Source: Gilliamella apicola (GTDB lineage: Bacteria; Pseudomonadota; Gammaproteobacteria; Enterobacterales; Orbaceae). From it: a DNA stretch of 64,000 nt. Each line of letters begins with the position of its first letter. Positions within the stretch are counted from its first letter, which is position 1. The stretch lies in assembly GCF_003202915.1 (NCBI RefSeq), contig NZ_QGLP01000003.1:186001-250000 (forward strand), read 5' to 3'. Positions 1 through 12,105 of the stretch are shown here, one piece after another. The translations under genes were made by a program, and so were the position numbers. The notes under the pieces were generated by a model. That model was not told the DNA's origin and made no database searches. It was given only the letters and a program-made list of their open reading frames with translations.

Positions 1-44
1 ATAAAAATTAAATAATTGAATTAAAAATATATTTGGAGCTTTTT

Positions 45-2567
45 ATGAGTAAAACCAATCTCGTCATTATTGGCAATGGGATGGTTGGACATCGTTTTGT
101 CGAAGAAATTATCGACAAAATGCAGGCAGATAAGTTCAACATCACTATTTTTTGCCAAGAACCAAGAGTTGCTTACGATCGTGTTCATCTCTCTTCCTAT
201 TTCTCAGGCCACAGCGCAGAAGCATTGTCTTTAGTTCGAGAAGGGTTATATCAAGAAAATGATATAAATATCTTACTTAATGAGCCGGTTATTTTAATTA
301 ACCGACAATGTAAAGAAGTGCATTCACAAACAGGGCGTATAGTTCCCTATGATAAGTTGATTATTGCAACTGGATCTTATCCATGGGTACCACCAATTAA
401 AGGTGCCGATGGTGCGAATTGTTTTGTTTATCGTACTATTGAAGATCTTGATGCTATTCGTGATTGTGCTAGCAATTGTAAAACCGGCGCTGTTGTTGGT
501 GGTGGGTTGCTCGGGCTGGAAGCTGCCGGAGCGCTTAAGAATTTAGGCATTGAGACACATGTCGTTGAATTTGCACCAGTACTCATGGCGGAACAACTTG
601 ATGCGATGGGCGGTGAGCAGTTACGTCGGAAAATTGAGGCGATGGGGGTTGGTGTTCATACCAGTAAAAATACCCAAGAAATTATTCATACTCCATCTGG
701 TAAAATTATGCAATTTGCTGATGGTTCATCACTTGAAATTGATTTTATTGTTTTTTCAACCGGTATTCGACCTAGCGATCAATTAGCTAAAGCATGTGAG
801 CTCGATATTGGCCCGCGTGGCGGGATTGTTGTTAATGATTATTGCCAAACATCCGATCCGGATATTTATGCTATTGGCGAATGCGCTTGTTGGCAAGGTA
901 AAGTTTATGGCCTTGTAGCCCCAGGATACAAAATGGCACAGGTCGCTTTAGCCCATTTGAATGGCGAAAATGCTAAATTTGAAGGCGCTGATATGAGCGC
1001 TAAACTTAAATTATTGGGCGTCGATGTTGGCAGTATTGGTGATGCCAAAGCGAAGACGCTCGGTTGCCGGAGTTATGTTTACTTAGACGAAAATATTCCG
1101 GTCTATAAAAAATTAGTGGTTTCAAATGATAATAGTAAATTGCTTGGTGCTGTATTGGTCGGTGATACATCAGACTATAGTAATTTATTACAATTAATGC
1201 TTAATAATATGGATCTGCCAGAACATCCAGATAGCTTAATTTTACCTTCTCATGCCGGCGCTAAACCTGCATTAGGCGCAGATGCATTACCGGATAGCGC
1301 ACAAATTTGCTCATGTTTTGATGTGACGAAAGCGAAAATTGTTCAGGCTATTCATGCTGGTTGTCATACTGTCGCTGCAATTAAAGCTGAAACCAAAGCG
1401 GGTACTGGTTGTGGTGGTTGTATTCCGTTAGTAACACAAATCCTTAATTTGGAGTTAGCGAAACAAGGAATCGAAGTAAGCCATGCGCTTTGTGAACATT
1501 TTAACTATTCTCGCCAAGAACTTTTTCATTTAGTTCGGGTGGAAGGATTAACATCTTTTGATCAAGTGATAAAAAAACATGGTAGCGGTTATGGCTGTGA
1601 AGTTTGTAAACCAACAGTCGGTTCCATATTAGCGTCATGTTGGAATAATTATATTCTCAAACCTGATCTTGTGCCGTTACAAGATAGTAATGATATCTTT
1701 TTAGGTAACATCCAAAAAAATGGTACTTATTCAGTTATTCCGCGAAGTGCTGGTGGGGAAATTACCCCTGAAGGCTTAATTGCCATAGGGCAAATTGCTA
1801 GGAAATACAATCTGTATTCGAAAATTACCGGGTCTCAACGGATTGGTTTATTTGGTGCGCAAAAAGACGATCTTCCGGCGATTTGGAAAGAGCTCATTGC
1901 CGCTGGTTTTGAAAGTGGTCATGCCTATGCTAAGGCGTTGCGTATGGCTAAAACTTGTGTAGGTAGTACTTGGTGCCGTTTTGGGGTTGGCGATAGTGTT
2001 GGTTTAGGCGTTGAATTAGAAAATCGTTATAAAGGTATTCGTGCTCCGCATAAATTTAAACTTGGTGTTTCAGGCTGTACCCGTGAATGTGCAGAAGCGC
2101 AAGGTAAAGATATAGGGGTTATTGCTACTGAAAAAGGTTGGAATCTCTATGTCTGTGGTAATGGTGGTATGAAGCCTCGTCATGCAGATTTACTTGCTGC
2201 CGATTTAGATAAAGAGACACTTATACGCTATTTGGATCGTTTTATCATGTTCTATATTCGTACCGCCGATAAATTACAACGGACTTCGGTCTGGTTTGAA
2301 AATCTTGAAGGAGGAATCGATTATTTACGTAGCGTGATTATTGATGACAAGTTAGGTATTAATGCCGAACTAGAAAAAGAGATGGCACGGATTCGCAAAT
2401 TAGTTGTCTGTGAATGGAAAGAAACCGTAGATAACCCTGAAGCACAAATCCGTTTTGCCCATTTTGTTAATAGTTCTAAACGTGATGATAATGTTCAATT
2501 TGTGCCTGAGCGCGATCAACATCGCCCTGCTACTTTTGAAGAACGTCAAGCTATGTTAGGAGAATAG
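45..2567 (+). CDS. nirB: Nitrite reductase (NADH) large subunit NirB
   Basis: Cytoplasmic sirohaem enzyme that reduces nitrite to ammonium with NADH. The 840-residue product has an N-terminal FAD motif (VIIGNGMVG, residues 7-15) and an NAD motif (VVGGGLLGLEAAGAL, about 149-163). A BFD-type [2Fe-2S] site is formed by C422, C424, C456 and C459. The sirohaem/[4Fe-4S] cysteines are C638, C644, C678 and C682, in the family's C-x5-C and C-x3-C spacing, so the enzyme looks intact. An in-frame TTG lies at 33, but the ATG at 45 sits 6 nt after GGAG and gives the usual MSKTNLVIIG start. It is followed after 3 nt by nirD, then nirC and cysG, which makes the sirohaem cofactor. The promoter, where FNR and NarL sites would be expected, lies before the window. 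Confidence 0.97.
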   Translation: MSKTNLVIIGNGMVGHRFVEEIIDKMQADKFNITIFCQEPRVAYDRVHLSSYFSGHSAEALSLVREGLYQENDINILLNEPVILINRQCKEVHSQTGRIVPYDKLIIATGSYPWVPPIKGADGANCFVYRTIEDLDAIRDCASNCKTGAVVGGGLLGLEAAGALKNLGIETHVVEFAPVLMAEQLDAMGGEQLRRKIEAMGVGVHTSKNTQEIIHTPSGKIMQFADGSSLEIDFIVFSTGIRPSDQLAKACELDIGPRGGIVVNDYCQTSDPDIYAIGECACWQGKVYGLVAPGYKMAQVALAHLNGENAKFEGADMSAKLKLLGVDVGSIGDAKAKTLGCRSYVYLDENIPVYKKLVVSNDNSKLLGAVLVGDTSDYSNLLQLMLNNMDLPEHPDSLILPSHAGAKPALGADALPDSAQICSCFDVTKAKIVQAIHAGCHTVAAIKAETKAGTGCGGCIPLVTQILNLELAKQGIEVSHALCEHFNYSRQELFHLVRVEGLTSFDQVIKKHGSGYGCEVCKPTVGSILASCWNNYILKPDLVPLQDSNDIFLGNIQKNGTYSVIPRSAGGEITPEGLIAIGQIARKYNLYSKITGSQRIGLFGAQKDDLPAIWKELIAAGFESGHAYAKALRMAKTCVGSTWCRFGVGDSVGLGVELENRYKGIRAPHKFKLGVSGCTRECAEAQGKDIGVIATEKGWNLYVCGNGGMKPRHADLLAADLDKETLIRYLDRFIMFYIRTADKLQRTSVWFENLEGGIDYLRSVIIDDKLGINAELEKEMARIRKLVVCEWKETVDNPEAQIRFAHFVNSSKRDDNVQFVPERDQHRPATFEERQAMLGE

Positions 2568-2570
2568 ATC

Positions 2571-2903
2571 ATGAGCCAATGGATTACTATCTGTAAATTA
2601 GAAGATATTTTGCCGGAAACAGGTATCTGTGCGCTAATCGGTAAAGAGCATGTTGCAGTTTTTCGACCTTATGATACTAATGAGCTTTATGCCATTAGTA
2701 ATATTGACCCTTTTGCAAATGCTAGTGTTCTTTCTCGAGGTATTATCGCTGAACATGAAAATGAGTTGTGGGTTGCTAGTCCTTTGAAAAAACAGCGTTT
2801 TCGTTTAAAGGATGGTTATTGTCTTGAAAATGAAAATTATTCTGTTGCTCATTATGAGGTCAAAGTAGATAACGAAGATTTTGTACAAATAAAATCTAAT
2901 TAA
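2571..2903 (+). CDS. nirD: Nitrite reductase (NADH) small subunit NirD
   Basis: Small partner of NirB with a Rieske-like fold. At 110 residues it matches the usual NirD length. As in other NirD proteins of this class, the cysteine/histidine pairs of a true Rieske cluster are absent; the only cysteines are in WITICKLED, GICALIG and GYCLEN. The ATG follows nirB by 3 nt with AGGAG just upstream inside the nirB end, so the two are translated together and should form the heteromeric enzyme. Confidence 0.95.
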   Translation: MSQWITICKLEDILPETGICALIGKEHVAVFRPYDTNELYAISNIDPFANASVLSRGIIAEHENELWVASPLKKQRFRLKDGYCLENENYSVAHYEVKVDNEDFVQIKSN

Positions 2904-2925
2904 TTAATTGCCTAAGGAATAGAAA

Positions 2926-3693
2926 ATGTATACAGAAACAATTAACAAATGTGCGGCTAATGCTGCACGTATCGTTCGACTAGCTAAAACTAACCCAATC
3001 GGATTTTGGTTAAGTTCTGCAATGGCAGGAGCTTATGTCGGTTTAGGGATTATCTTAATTTTTACGCTAGGTAATTTACTTGATCCATCGGTTAGGCCTT
3101 TAGTTATGGGTGCAACCTTTGGTATTGCATTAACCTTAGTTGTGATTGCCGGCTCAGAGTTATTTACTGGCCATACCATGTTTTTAACTTTTGGCGTTCA
3201 GGCAAAAAAAATTACCCATTGCCAAATGTGGTGTGTATTACCACAAACATGGTTAGGCAATTTGCTAGGATCAATTTTTGTCGCTGCGCTATTTTATTGG
3301 GGGTCAAGTCCATTATTGGCAACCGATACTTCTCTGGTGCATGCCGCGGCATTAGCAAAAACATCTGCACCGGCAACGGCACTATTTTTCCGAGGAATCT
3401 TATGTAATTGGTTAGTTTGTTTGGCTATTTGGATGGCAAATCGAGTTGAAGGTTCGGCTAAATTTATTGCCATCTGGTGGTGCTTACTGGCATTTATTGC
3501 TTGTGGTTATGAACATAGTGTCGCTAATATGACGTTATTTTCACTCTCTTGGTTTGGTAATCATTCTGATGCCTACACGTTAGGCGGAATCGGTCATAAT
3601 TTACTATGGGTTTCATTAGGTAATTTGGTGTCAGGAGCACTATTTATGGGCTTAGGATATTGGTTTTCAACACCTAAGGCAGAGCGACCTTAA
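2926..3693 (+). CDS. nirC: Nitrite transporter NirC (formate/nitrite channel family)
   Basis: Inner-membrane pentameric channel of the FNT family that moves nitrite (and its acid) across the membrane. The 255-residue sequence shows about six hydrophobic segments, for example AYVGLGIILIFTLGNLL, ATFGIALTLVVIAGSELFTGH and NLVSGALFMGLGYWF. The GSELFTGHTM stretch is the conserved re-entrant loop region of FNT proteins. A good AAGGA site precedes the ATG. Lying 22 nt after nirD, it supplies substrate to NirBD and can release toxic nitrite. FocA-type formate channels are related, but the nir context favours NirC. Confidence 0.94.
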   Translation: MYTETINKCAANAARIVRLAKTNPIGFWLSSAMAGAYVGLGIILIFTLGNLLDPSVRPLVMGATFGIALTLVVIAGSELFTGHTMFLTFGVQAKKITHCQMWCVLPQTWLGNLLGSIFVAALFYWGSSPLLATDTSLVHAAALAKTSAPATALFFRGILCNWLVCLAIWMANRVEGSAKFIAIWWCLLAFIACGYEHSVANMTLFSLSWFGNHSDAYTLGGIGHNLLWVSLGNLVSGALFMGLGYWFSTPKAERP

Positions 3694-3812
3694 TTAGTAT
3701 AGAATAGGATTTTAATTGCGCAAATTGCTGGTTTTTAATCGTTGTTGGATTGCTAACCGTAAATTTTTTTAGTTCAATAAGATATTAATATGAATGGTTG
3801 TTTTAAAAGTCT

Positions 3813-5186
3813 ATGGATTATTTACCTTTATTTTGTAAATTAGAAAACCGTGATTGCTTGTTAGTTGGTGGTGGAGAAATAGCCGAGCGTAAAGCTCGGT
3901 TATTACTTGAGGCAGGCGCAAAGTTAACGGTTAATGCACTCGAATTTACTCAGCAGTTTCTCTGTTGGCAGGAACAGAAGCAACTAGTTTTAGTGCAAGG
4001 TGAATTTATTACCCAACTACTTGATAATAAATGGTTAGTTATTGCTGCCACCGATTGCCCACAAACCAATCAACAAGTTAGCACTGAATCAGAAAAGCGT
4101 CGGATATTTTGTAATGTTGTCGATTCACCTAAAGGCGCTAGTTTTATTATGCCGTCTATTATTGATCGTTCACCTATAATGGTCGCGATATCTTCCGAAG
4201 GTCATGCTCCCGTATTAGCACGCTTATTACGCGAAAAATTAGAGGCGATATTGCCACAAAATATTGGCAAATTAGCCAAATATGCGGGTTATCTACGTAA
4301 TAAAGTAAAAGCAACTTACCAAAGTATGACTGAACGGCGACGATTTTGGGAAAAGCTATTTACCCATGATAGATTAGCGCAAGCTGTAGCTAATAATGAT
4401 TCAGAAAATGTTGAAAGGCTAACTAATCAATTATTTGCAGAGCCGGTTGATTATCGCGGTGAAGTGGTTTTGGTTGGTGCCGGTCCTGGTGATCCGGGAT
4501 TATTGACATTAAAAGGTCTGCAACAAATTCAACAAGCCGATATTATTGTTTACGACCGATTAGTATCCAATGAAATAATGAATCTTGCTCGGCGAGATGC
4601 TCAACGCATTTTTGTTGGTAAACGCCCCGGTTTTCACTGCGTGCCCCAAGAACAAATTAACCAAATATTATTAGAGCAAGCGCAGAAAGGGTTGCGAGTA
4701 GTCAGACTGAAAGGCGGTGATCCCTTTATTTTTGGTCGGGGAGGAGAGGAGCTGGAAACATTATATAATGCGAATATTCCTTTTTCAGTAATACCAGGGA
4801 TCACCGCTGCTTCAGGATGCTCAGCCTATAGTGGTATCCCGTTAACTCATCGTGATTATGCCCATAGTGTTCGTTTAATTACCGGTCATTTGAAAGATGG
4901 TACTCAGCTAGATTGGCATAGTTTAGCGGCTGAAAAACAGACACTGGTTTTTTACATGGGATTATCACAAGCAGAAAATATTAAAGCAAATTTAATTAAA
5001 CACGGTATGAATGGTGATACACCGGTTGCTATTGTTGAAGAGGGCACCACAACCAAGCAAAAAGTCATCGATGGTTTATTATCCGAGCTTGATGAGCTAG
5101 CTTTACAAGCTTGTAGCCCGAGTTTAATTATTGTTGGTCCGGTAGTGGCATTACGAGAAAAACTCAACTGGTTTTCTCACAATTAG
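3813..5186 (+). CDS. cysG: Sirohaem synthase CysG (multifunctional)
   Basis: Makes sirohaem from uroporphyrinogen III by two methylations, an NAD-dependent oxidation and ferrochelation; NirB needs this cofactor. At 457 residues it has the same length as E. coli CysG. Residues 1-210 are the precorrin-2 dehydrogenase/ferrochelatase half ([21 protein letters not shown], then [14 protein letters not shown] and [19 protein letters not shown]). Residues 216-457 are the SAM-dependent methyltransferase half ([55 protein letters not shown]). The 119-nt gap after nirC allows either read-through from the nir promoter or a weak promoter of its own. The site before the ATG is not a strong ribosome-binding sequence. 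Confidence 0.97.
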   Translation: MDYLPLFCKLENRDCLLVGGGEIAERKARLLLEAGAKLTVNALEFTQQFLCWQEQKQLVLVQGEFITQLLDNKWLVIAATDCPQTNQQVSTESEKRRIFCNVVDSPKGASFIMPSIIDRSPIMVAISSEGHAPVLARLLREKLEAILPQNIGKLAKYAGYLRNKVKATYQSMTERRRFWEKLFTHDRLAQAVANNDSENVERLTNQLFAEPVDYRGEVVLVGAGPGDPGLLTLKGLQQIQQADIIVYDRLVSNEIMNLARRDAQRIFVGKRPGFHCVPQEQINQILLEQAQKGLRVVRLKGGDPFIFGRGGEELETLYNANIPFSVIPGITAASGCSAYSGIPLTHRDYAHSVRLITGHLKDGTQLDWHSLAAEKQTLVFYMGLSQAENIKANLIKHGMNGDTPVAIVEEGTTTKQKVIDGLLSELDELALQACSPSLIIVGPVVALREKLNWFSHN

Positions 5187-5194
5187 CAGCAATT

Positions 5195-5240
5195 GGCAAG
5201 AAAAGGATAAGGTAAACGATTCTTTATTTTCTTGCCTTTT
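5195..5240 (+). terminator. Rho-independent terminator after cysG
   Basis: A perfect 10-bp stem, GGCAAGAAAA at 5195-5204 pairing with TTTTCTTGCC at 5227-5236, is followed by TTTT at 5237-5240. It starts 9 nt after the cysG stop and closes the nirBDC-cysG unit before the convergent gene. Confidence 0.75.
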
Positions 5241-5318
5241 GTAACCAAGCAATTTAGCTAAATAATATTGTTAAAAAGTATTTTATAACAATACGCACTT
5301 TGCTTTTTTATCAGAAAT

Positions 5319-6341
5319 TTAGGTTGGAGTATCGACATCATCCCAATCGGCATTTTCAAAATTCGTTAGCCAATTTAAAGCATATTGTCTCTCTTGAATG
5401 ACCCCTTCCATTATTTCTATCGGTAACGATTTATTGTTAAGACGATAATCTCTTGCTAGCCAATGTAAGCGGTAATTTAAATCCAATGCATCTAGCAGTT
5501 CACTTGTTGGTCTTAAGGTTAAGTTAGAGAGTTCGGGATTACTATTTTCTACACCGATTTCAACCAATGAAGATACATTACAAAAAGTATCGGCAAAAAG
5601 TAATGTTGATTGCCAATTTAGTGCCCATTGTAATGGTAATAAGGCTTCATAGCGCCAACTCATATTCATAACATCTTGTTCTTGCGGTTGAGGATCGTGA
5701 ATAAAATCATATTCAATATTTGATAAAGCAGCAAACCCCAACGGACAACGCGTTTTGAATTCTTCGGGATCTAATGGGTCATTTTCTCGAAAGCTTTCGG
5801 CTTGAAGGCCGGTTAACATTAGTGCCAAGGCACGTTTTACTACTTCATCAGGGGTTCTAAGTATCACTTCAGATTCAGCCACAACAGGTGGTAAACTTGC
5901 AAGTGGTTGTAATCCTAACGTTGCTAAATACTGCTCGGTTTTTGCTTTGCGTTGTAATGCTTCTGACGGATAAGGCATTTTAACATTGATATCAAATTTT
6001 CCATCTGGATGTTGTAGTACCTCCATGTTAGGATTGCGTATCGTTCCATCGGGCATAAATAAAATGACATTAGCCTGCTCAGCCCAAATCGTTAGTTCAT
6101 CAAATTGATTATCTTCTATCTCAAACGTAAACTGATGTTTAGTTTTTTGAATATGTCGATACAGTTCATAACGGCGGGAATTCATTTCACCGTCACCTGC
6201 TTGCATAACATAACCAATAAAACCATTAAGGTGATCTGTAAAATTTAGTGAGTTCAATCCACGCTGATTTAATTTTTTACAACTAAAATTAATTGCTATT
6301 GGATTTGTGAGTGTAGAGTAAGCATTGACTAATAGAGACAT
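5319..6341 (-). CDS. DUF4272 domain-containing protein
   Basis: Soluble 340-residue protein with no signal peptide or membrane segment. The C-terminal half (about residues 160-335) has features I associate with DUF4272 proteins: VVKRALALMLTGLQAESFRE followed by WRYEALLPLQWALNW and a helical tail ending in a DYRLN/ERQYALNWL stretch. The N-terminal part (MQAGDGEMNSRRYELYRHIQ, then FDELTIWAEQANVILFMPDG) looks like a separate small domain of unknown role. The molecular function of DUF4272 is not known to me. It lies downstream of the narX-narL pair on the same strand, but 215 nt separate it from narL, so co-transcription is uncertain. Confidence 0.7.
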   Translation of the reverse strand: MSLLVNAYSTLTNPIAINFSCKKLNQRGLNSLNFTDHLNGFIGYVMQAGDGEMNSRRYELYRHIQKTKHQFTFEIEDNQFDELTIWAEQANVILFMPDGTIRNPNMEVLQHPDGKFDINVKMPYPSEALQRKAKTEQYLATLGLQPLASLPPVVAESEVILRTPDEVVKRALALMLTGLQAESFRENDPLDPEEFKTRCPLGFAALSNIEYDFIHDPQPQEQDVMNMSWRYEALLPLQWALNWQSTLLFADTFCNVSSLVEIGVENSNPELSNLTLRPTSELLDALDLNYRLHWLARDYRLNNKSLPIEIMEGVIQERQYALNWLTNFENADWDDVDTPT

Positions 6342-6556
6342 TTACAACTTCATCCTATTTTTAATTTTTTGTTCTTAATTTTGTTTAATAAATCAATTCA
6401 ATTGATTTAAATAATTATAAATATTGTTTTTCAATTGAATCAAGTAAAAGAAAACGGTTTTTATGGAAGATTTTTAATGATTAGGATTAGATATTCTATC
6501 CAATTAAAAGCGTAAGCTGATATATGATATAAATAGGCATTAATACATTGCCAAGG

Positions 6557-7210
6557 TTATTCTTTACTCTGCAAATACCATACCGTCATTTCCATACGTG
6601 ACTTAAAGTTTAGCTTTTTAAAAATACTTTTTATATGAACTTTAACCGTGCTTTCGACAATATCTAACTCTTTAGCGATTAATTTATTGGATAATCCTTG
6701 AACTAATAAATTAAATATTTCATGTTCTCTTGGGGTAAGTAAATTAATATCATGGCTCTGATTGGTAGTCGAGCCACCACCATGACGCATATAATCAAGA
6801 ATAATATGTGAAATTGCTTCATCCATGATGATTTTACCTTCCGAAATATCTTTTAGTGCTTTAAGAAGATTTTCAGGCTCCATATCTTTTAACAAATAGC
6901 CATCAGCCCCAGTTTTGAGCGCGGTAACGATATCTTCCTTGGCATCAGATACGGTAAACATAATGATTCGTGCAGAAATATTCTTTTCTCGTAAATAACG
7001 TAAAATTTCTAAACCACTGACATCGTTCATATTGATATCTAACAAAATAATGTCAGGGTCAAGCGTTTGTGCAAGCTTAACGCCTTCTATACCAGAGCCT
7101 GTCTCGCCAATAACTTCAAAATCATTGATGGTGTTAATCAGCTGTTTTACCCCATTTCTCAACATGGGATGATCATCAATAAGCAATATTGAACTTTTAA
7201 CGTTTTCCAT
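6557..7210 (-). CDS. narL: NarL/NarP-type nitrate/nitrite response regulator
   Basis: DNA-binding response regulator of 217 residues. The receiver domain spans about 1-120, with the acidic pocket DD12-13, phospho-acceptor D58 in ILLDIN, T88 in MFTVSDA and K108 in LLKD. The LuxR/NarL helix-turn-helix lies at about 152-212 (LTPREHEIFNLLVQGLSNKLIAKELDIVESTVKVHIK). It starts 3 nt after the stop of the adjacent sensor kinase gene, forming a bicistronic pair. In E. coli such regulators activate nitrate respiration and nirBDC, and nirBDC-cysG is next door here. Whether it is closer to NarL or NarP cannot be settled by eye. Confidence 0.88.
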   Translation of the reverse strand: MENVKSSILLIDDHPMLRNGVKQLINTINDFEVIGETGSGIEGVKLAQTLDPDIILLDINMNDVSGLEILRYLREKNISARIIMFTVSDAKEDIVTALKTGADGYLLKDMEPENLLKALKDISEGKIIMDEAISHIILDYMRHGGGSTTNQSHDINLLTPREHEIFNLLVQGLSNKLIAKELDIVESTVKVHIKSIFKKLNFKSRMEMTVWYLQSKE

Positions 7211-7213
7211 TTG

Positions 7214-9022
7214 TTACTCTTCTATCCTTCTAACAGGGATCATTGTCGTTGCTTTAAACGTTACTACAATTTCGGTACCCAAATTAGGTTTACTATTAAT
7301 GGTTAAATTGCCATTTAATATTTCAACTCTATCACGCATAATGATTAATCCATAATGATTATCTTGATTAGTATTATTTTGTAGACCAACCCCATTATCT
7401 TTTATGCTGACAGTAATAATTTGATTCTCATCAATAGTTAAACTTATTTTGACTTGTGTGGCATTGGCATGTTTATAAATATTATTTAGAGATTCGCGAA
7501 CACATTGCAATAGATGGAATGCATATTTGCTATTAATAAGATTAAGCGGTAATTGATATTCAGTTTGTATGGTAAATTTTAATTTTTGATTAAATTCTTC
7601 GATCAATTCCATTAAGCTAGCATAAAAACCGGTCTGGTTAAGACGTAAACGAAAAGAGGTTATTAATTCTCTTAATTGAGAGTAGGTAATATTAACCTCT
7701 TTACGCATCGTTGCTAGCAAATCAATACTTGTGTGTGAGGTTAAATCGGGTTGCATCTGTAGGCAGCTAAGATGAATTTTTAAACAGGAAAGCGATTGTG
7801 CTATCGAGTCATGTAACTCTCTTGCCATGGCTGAACGCTCTTTCATTAATAGATATTGTTTTTGTTGTTCTATTTGTCTATCAAGCATGAGTGCCGTTGT
7901 CATTTGCTCAACTAAGGCGGTAATTAAATTTTCTTGTTCTGCACTCAGATGCATTTTTGAGGGTTGTACAGCGAATAAAATACCAAATTTCTCTCCATTT
8001 TCCTGAAGATACCAATAACGTTGAAATCCATTTTCTTGATAGGATTTTGCTGGAATAAGACAAGCATTACATTCTGAATTTTGGCAATAAGGGAGTTTTT
8101 GTTGGTTGGCATAACTGATTTGCTGATAATGTTCAATATTATCTGACTCATAAAACCGAATTTGAAACTGTGTTAATGGCACTAATTCTTCAAGTTTCCG
8201 CAGTATTATTAAAAAGCGTTCACACAAGGGATCCGATGTATGCAGCTGTTTGATAGCTTGATACTGAAACGATAAAATTTTATTGATTTGTTGTAATTCA
8301 GCGGTTTTTTCTGTGACGCGTTCTTCTAGTAATTGGTACTGTAATTCAATCTGTTCAGCCATTTTATTGAAAGCTTGTCCCAACAGATCAAATTCGTTTT
8401 TTTTACTTTTTTTACTGTTGAATCGTTGGCTAAAGTTATGTTGAGAAATCGATTCTGCCATACTAATTAATTTGCGCCATGGCGCAAGAAGATAGCGACG
8501 CAAATAGTAAGTTTGCACAAGAAGAAATAGTGCAATAAGAATGATAAAAACAAGTTGTAATTGTGAAATATAATGGATTTGATTTTCTGTCTTTTGATCA
8601 ATTTGATTAACTAATTTATCGGTCTGAGCAACAAAATCATCAATTTCATTTTTTATTTCATGTATATTACTTGCTTGTTTAATTTTCGGGGCAATAGTTG
8701 TAACCCACAAAGACTGCAATTGGTTAAGCTCAGCAATTAAATGGTAACGTTCAAATAATTTTAATTGCTCAGAAGATGGCATATCATTAAAAATATTAAG
8801 TTGGTCATAGTGCTGTTTTTCAATGGGTATCATTGATAAAAGTTGGTAACTTTTCATTCTGATCAAGCCCAATTGATTTATCATATAAGCGCTACCTTTG
8901 GTCTCATTCGCGACTTGTATTGATAAAGACAAAGCCAATAACGCTATAGCACCTAAAAAAAACATTAAAAGTGTTAAACGATTAATAATGGATGCACTGT
9001 AGCGAAATTTTCTTTTTAACAT
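7214..9022 (-). CDS. narX: NarX/NarQ-type nitrate/nitrite sensor histidine kinase
   Basis: Inner-membrane kinase that senses periplasmic nitrate and nitrite and phosphorylates the downstream NarL-like regulator. From the ATG at 9022 the protein has 602 residues; an in-frame TTG at 9034 would add four. TM1 is about 14-35. The nitrate-binding P-box is recognisable at 43-62 (NETKGSAYMINQLGLIRMKS). TM2 is about 153-174, followed by HAMP, a signalling helix and a central module with clustered cysteines C313, C318 and C321. The HisKA_3 phospho-acceptor is H404 in MARELHDSIAQS, and a GHKL ATPase domain follows (VRESLNNIYKHANATQ, IKDNGVGLQ). The single kinase/regulator pair resembles E. coli narXL; the cysteine cluster also occurs in NarQ, so the choice of symbol is by context. 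Confidence 0.87.
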   Translation of the reverse strand: MLKRKFRYSASIINRLTLLMFFLGAIALLALSLSIQVANETKGSAYMINQLGLIRMKSYQLLSMIPIEKQHYDQLNIFNDMPSSEQLKLFERYHLIAELNQLQSLWVTTIAPKIKQASNIHEIKNEIDDFVAQTDKLVNQIDQKTENQIHYISQLQLVFIILIALFLLVQTYYLRRYLLAPWRKLISMAESISQHNFSQRFNSKKSKKNEFDLLGQAFNKMAEQIELQYQLLEERVTEKTAELQQINKILSFQYQAIKQLHTSDPLCERFLIILRKLEELVPLTQFQIRFYESDNIEHYQQISYANQQKLPYCQNSECNACLIPAKSYQENGFQRYWYLQENGEKFGILFAVQPSKMHLSAEQENLITALVEQMTTALMLDRQIEQQKQYLLMKERSAMARELHDSIAQSLSCLKIHLSCLQMQPDLTSHTSIDLLATMRKEVNITYSQLRELITSFRLRLNQTGFYASLMELIEEFNQKLKFTIQTEYQLPLNLINSKYAFHLLQCVRESLNNIYKHANATQVKISLTIDENQIITVSIKDNGVGLQNNTNQDNHYGLIIMRDRVEILNGNLTINSKPNLGTEIVVTFKATTMIPVRRIEE

Positions 9023-9148
9023 ATTGGTACTCAATATTTTGTTTTTAAATATTGTTTAAATAAATAATAATTTAGGCCTATTGTAACGTGAAAATTGCTA
9101 GCCTAAGATCTTTTTTATGACTTTTTGCGATCTTTTATTAAACAGCGC

Positions 9149-9177
9149 TTGCAACAAGCATAAATTTTGCGTAAAAT
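9149..9177 (+). promoter_or_regulatory. Probable sigma-70 promoter of rplU-rpmA
   Basis: TTGCAA (9149-9154) and TAAAAT (9172-9177) are separated by exactly 17 nt, giving a near-consensus promoter about 75 nt upstream of the rplU start codon. Predicted from sequence only. Confidence 0.5.
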
Positions 9178-9254
9178 TCACGCCCTATAAGATTAATCAA
9201 TGCAGACATATATTTTTAATCAGGAATCGTCTGCTTTTTATTGCGGAGTTAAGT

Positions 9255-9563
9255 ATGTACGCAGTTTTCCAAAGTGGTGGTAAACAACACCGAGTTAGCG
9301 AAGGACAAGTCGTTCGCTTGGAAAAAATTGAAGTCGAAACAGGCGCAGAAGTTGTTTTCGATAAAGTTTTAATGGTAGCAAATGGTGAAGACATCAAAGT
9401 TGGTGCTCCGTTTGTTGAAGGTGCAACAATTAAAGCAGAAATTGTTGAGCACGGTCGTGGCGAGAAAGTGAAAATTGTTAAATTCCGTCGTCGTAAACAC
9501 TATCGTAAACAACAAGGTCACCGTCAGTGGTTTACTGATGTGAAGATCACTGCAATCGCTTAA
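9255..9563 (+). CDS. rplU: 50S ribosomal protein L21
   Basis: Large-subunit ribosomal protein that binds 23S rRNA. The 102-residue product begins [18 protein letters not shown] and ends in the basic tail [23 protein letters not shown], both diagnostic of L21. The reading frame is open 138 nt further upstream, but the ATG at 9255, with GGAGTT 6-11 nt before it, gives the standard N-terminus, so the extension is not coding. It is 15 nt before rpmA, the universal rplU-rpmA order. Confidence 0.98.
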   Translation: MYAVFQSGGKQHRVSEGQVVRLEKIEVETGAEVVFDKVLMVANGEDIKVGAPFVEGATIKAEIVEHGRGEKVKIVKFRRRKHYRKQQGHRQWFTDVKITAIA

Positions 9564-9578
9564 TAGGAGTATCGAACA

Positions 9579-9839
9579 ATGGCACATAAGAAGGCTGGTG
9601 GTTCATCACGTAATGGTCGTGATTCCCAGAGTAAACGTTTAGGTGTTAAACGTTATGGTTCTCAAGAAGTTCTTGCGGGTAACATTTTAGTTCGTCAACG
9701 TGGAACTCAATTCCACCCAGGCACTAACGTAGGTTGTGGTCGTGATCATACCCTATTCGCTTTAGTTGATGGACAAGTAAAATTCGAAGTTAAAGGACCT
9801 AAAAACCGCCGTTATGTTAGTGTAGTTGCTAACAGTTAA
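9579..9839 (+). CDS. rpmA: 50S ribosomal protein L27
   Basis: Ribosomal protein whose N-terminus reaches the peptidyl-transferase centre. The 86-residue sequence starts [20 protein letters not shown] and contains the conserved [17 protein letters not shown] and [16 protein letters not shown] segment. No N-terminal propeptide of the Firmicutes type is present. It is cotranscribed with rplU and closed by the hairpin at 9865. Confidence 0.98.
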   Translation: MAHKKAGGSSRNGRDSQSKRLGVKRYGSQEVLAGNILVRQRGTQFHPGTNVGCGRDHTLFALVDGQVKFEVKGPKNRRYVSVVANS

Positions 9840-9864
9840 TAAACTAGCGGTTCATAAGTTATAG

Positions 9865-9893
9865 AAGCCTCACAGTTATTGTGGGGCTTTTTT
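9865..9893 (+). terminator. Rho-independent terminator after rpmA
   Basis: Stem AAGCCTCACA (9865-9874) pairs with TGTGGGGCTT (9880-9889), with one G-T wobble and a 5-nt loop, followed by a T run. It separates the ribosomal operon from the DMT permease gene. Confidence 0.8.
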
Positions 9894-9925
9894 CATTTCT
9901 TGAAATTTATATAAAGTAATTCATT

Positions 9926-12054
<2,129 letters not shown>

Positions 12055-12105
12055 AAATATCGTCAATCAACTATGATATTCCATTTATAGCAAATATATC
12101 AAAAT

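Noticed and set aside
9117-9254. N-terminal extension of L21
   Set aside because: The frame is open upstream, but the extension is Cys- and Phe-rich, unlike L21, and the ATG at 9255 has the ribosome-binding site and the family's start; the promoter also lies in this stretch.
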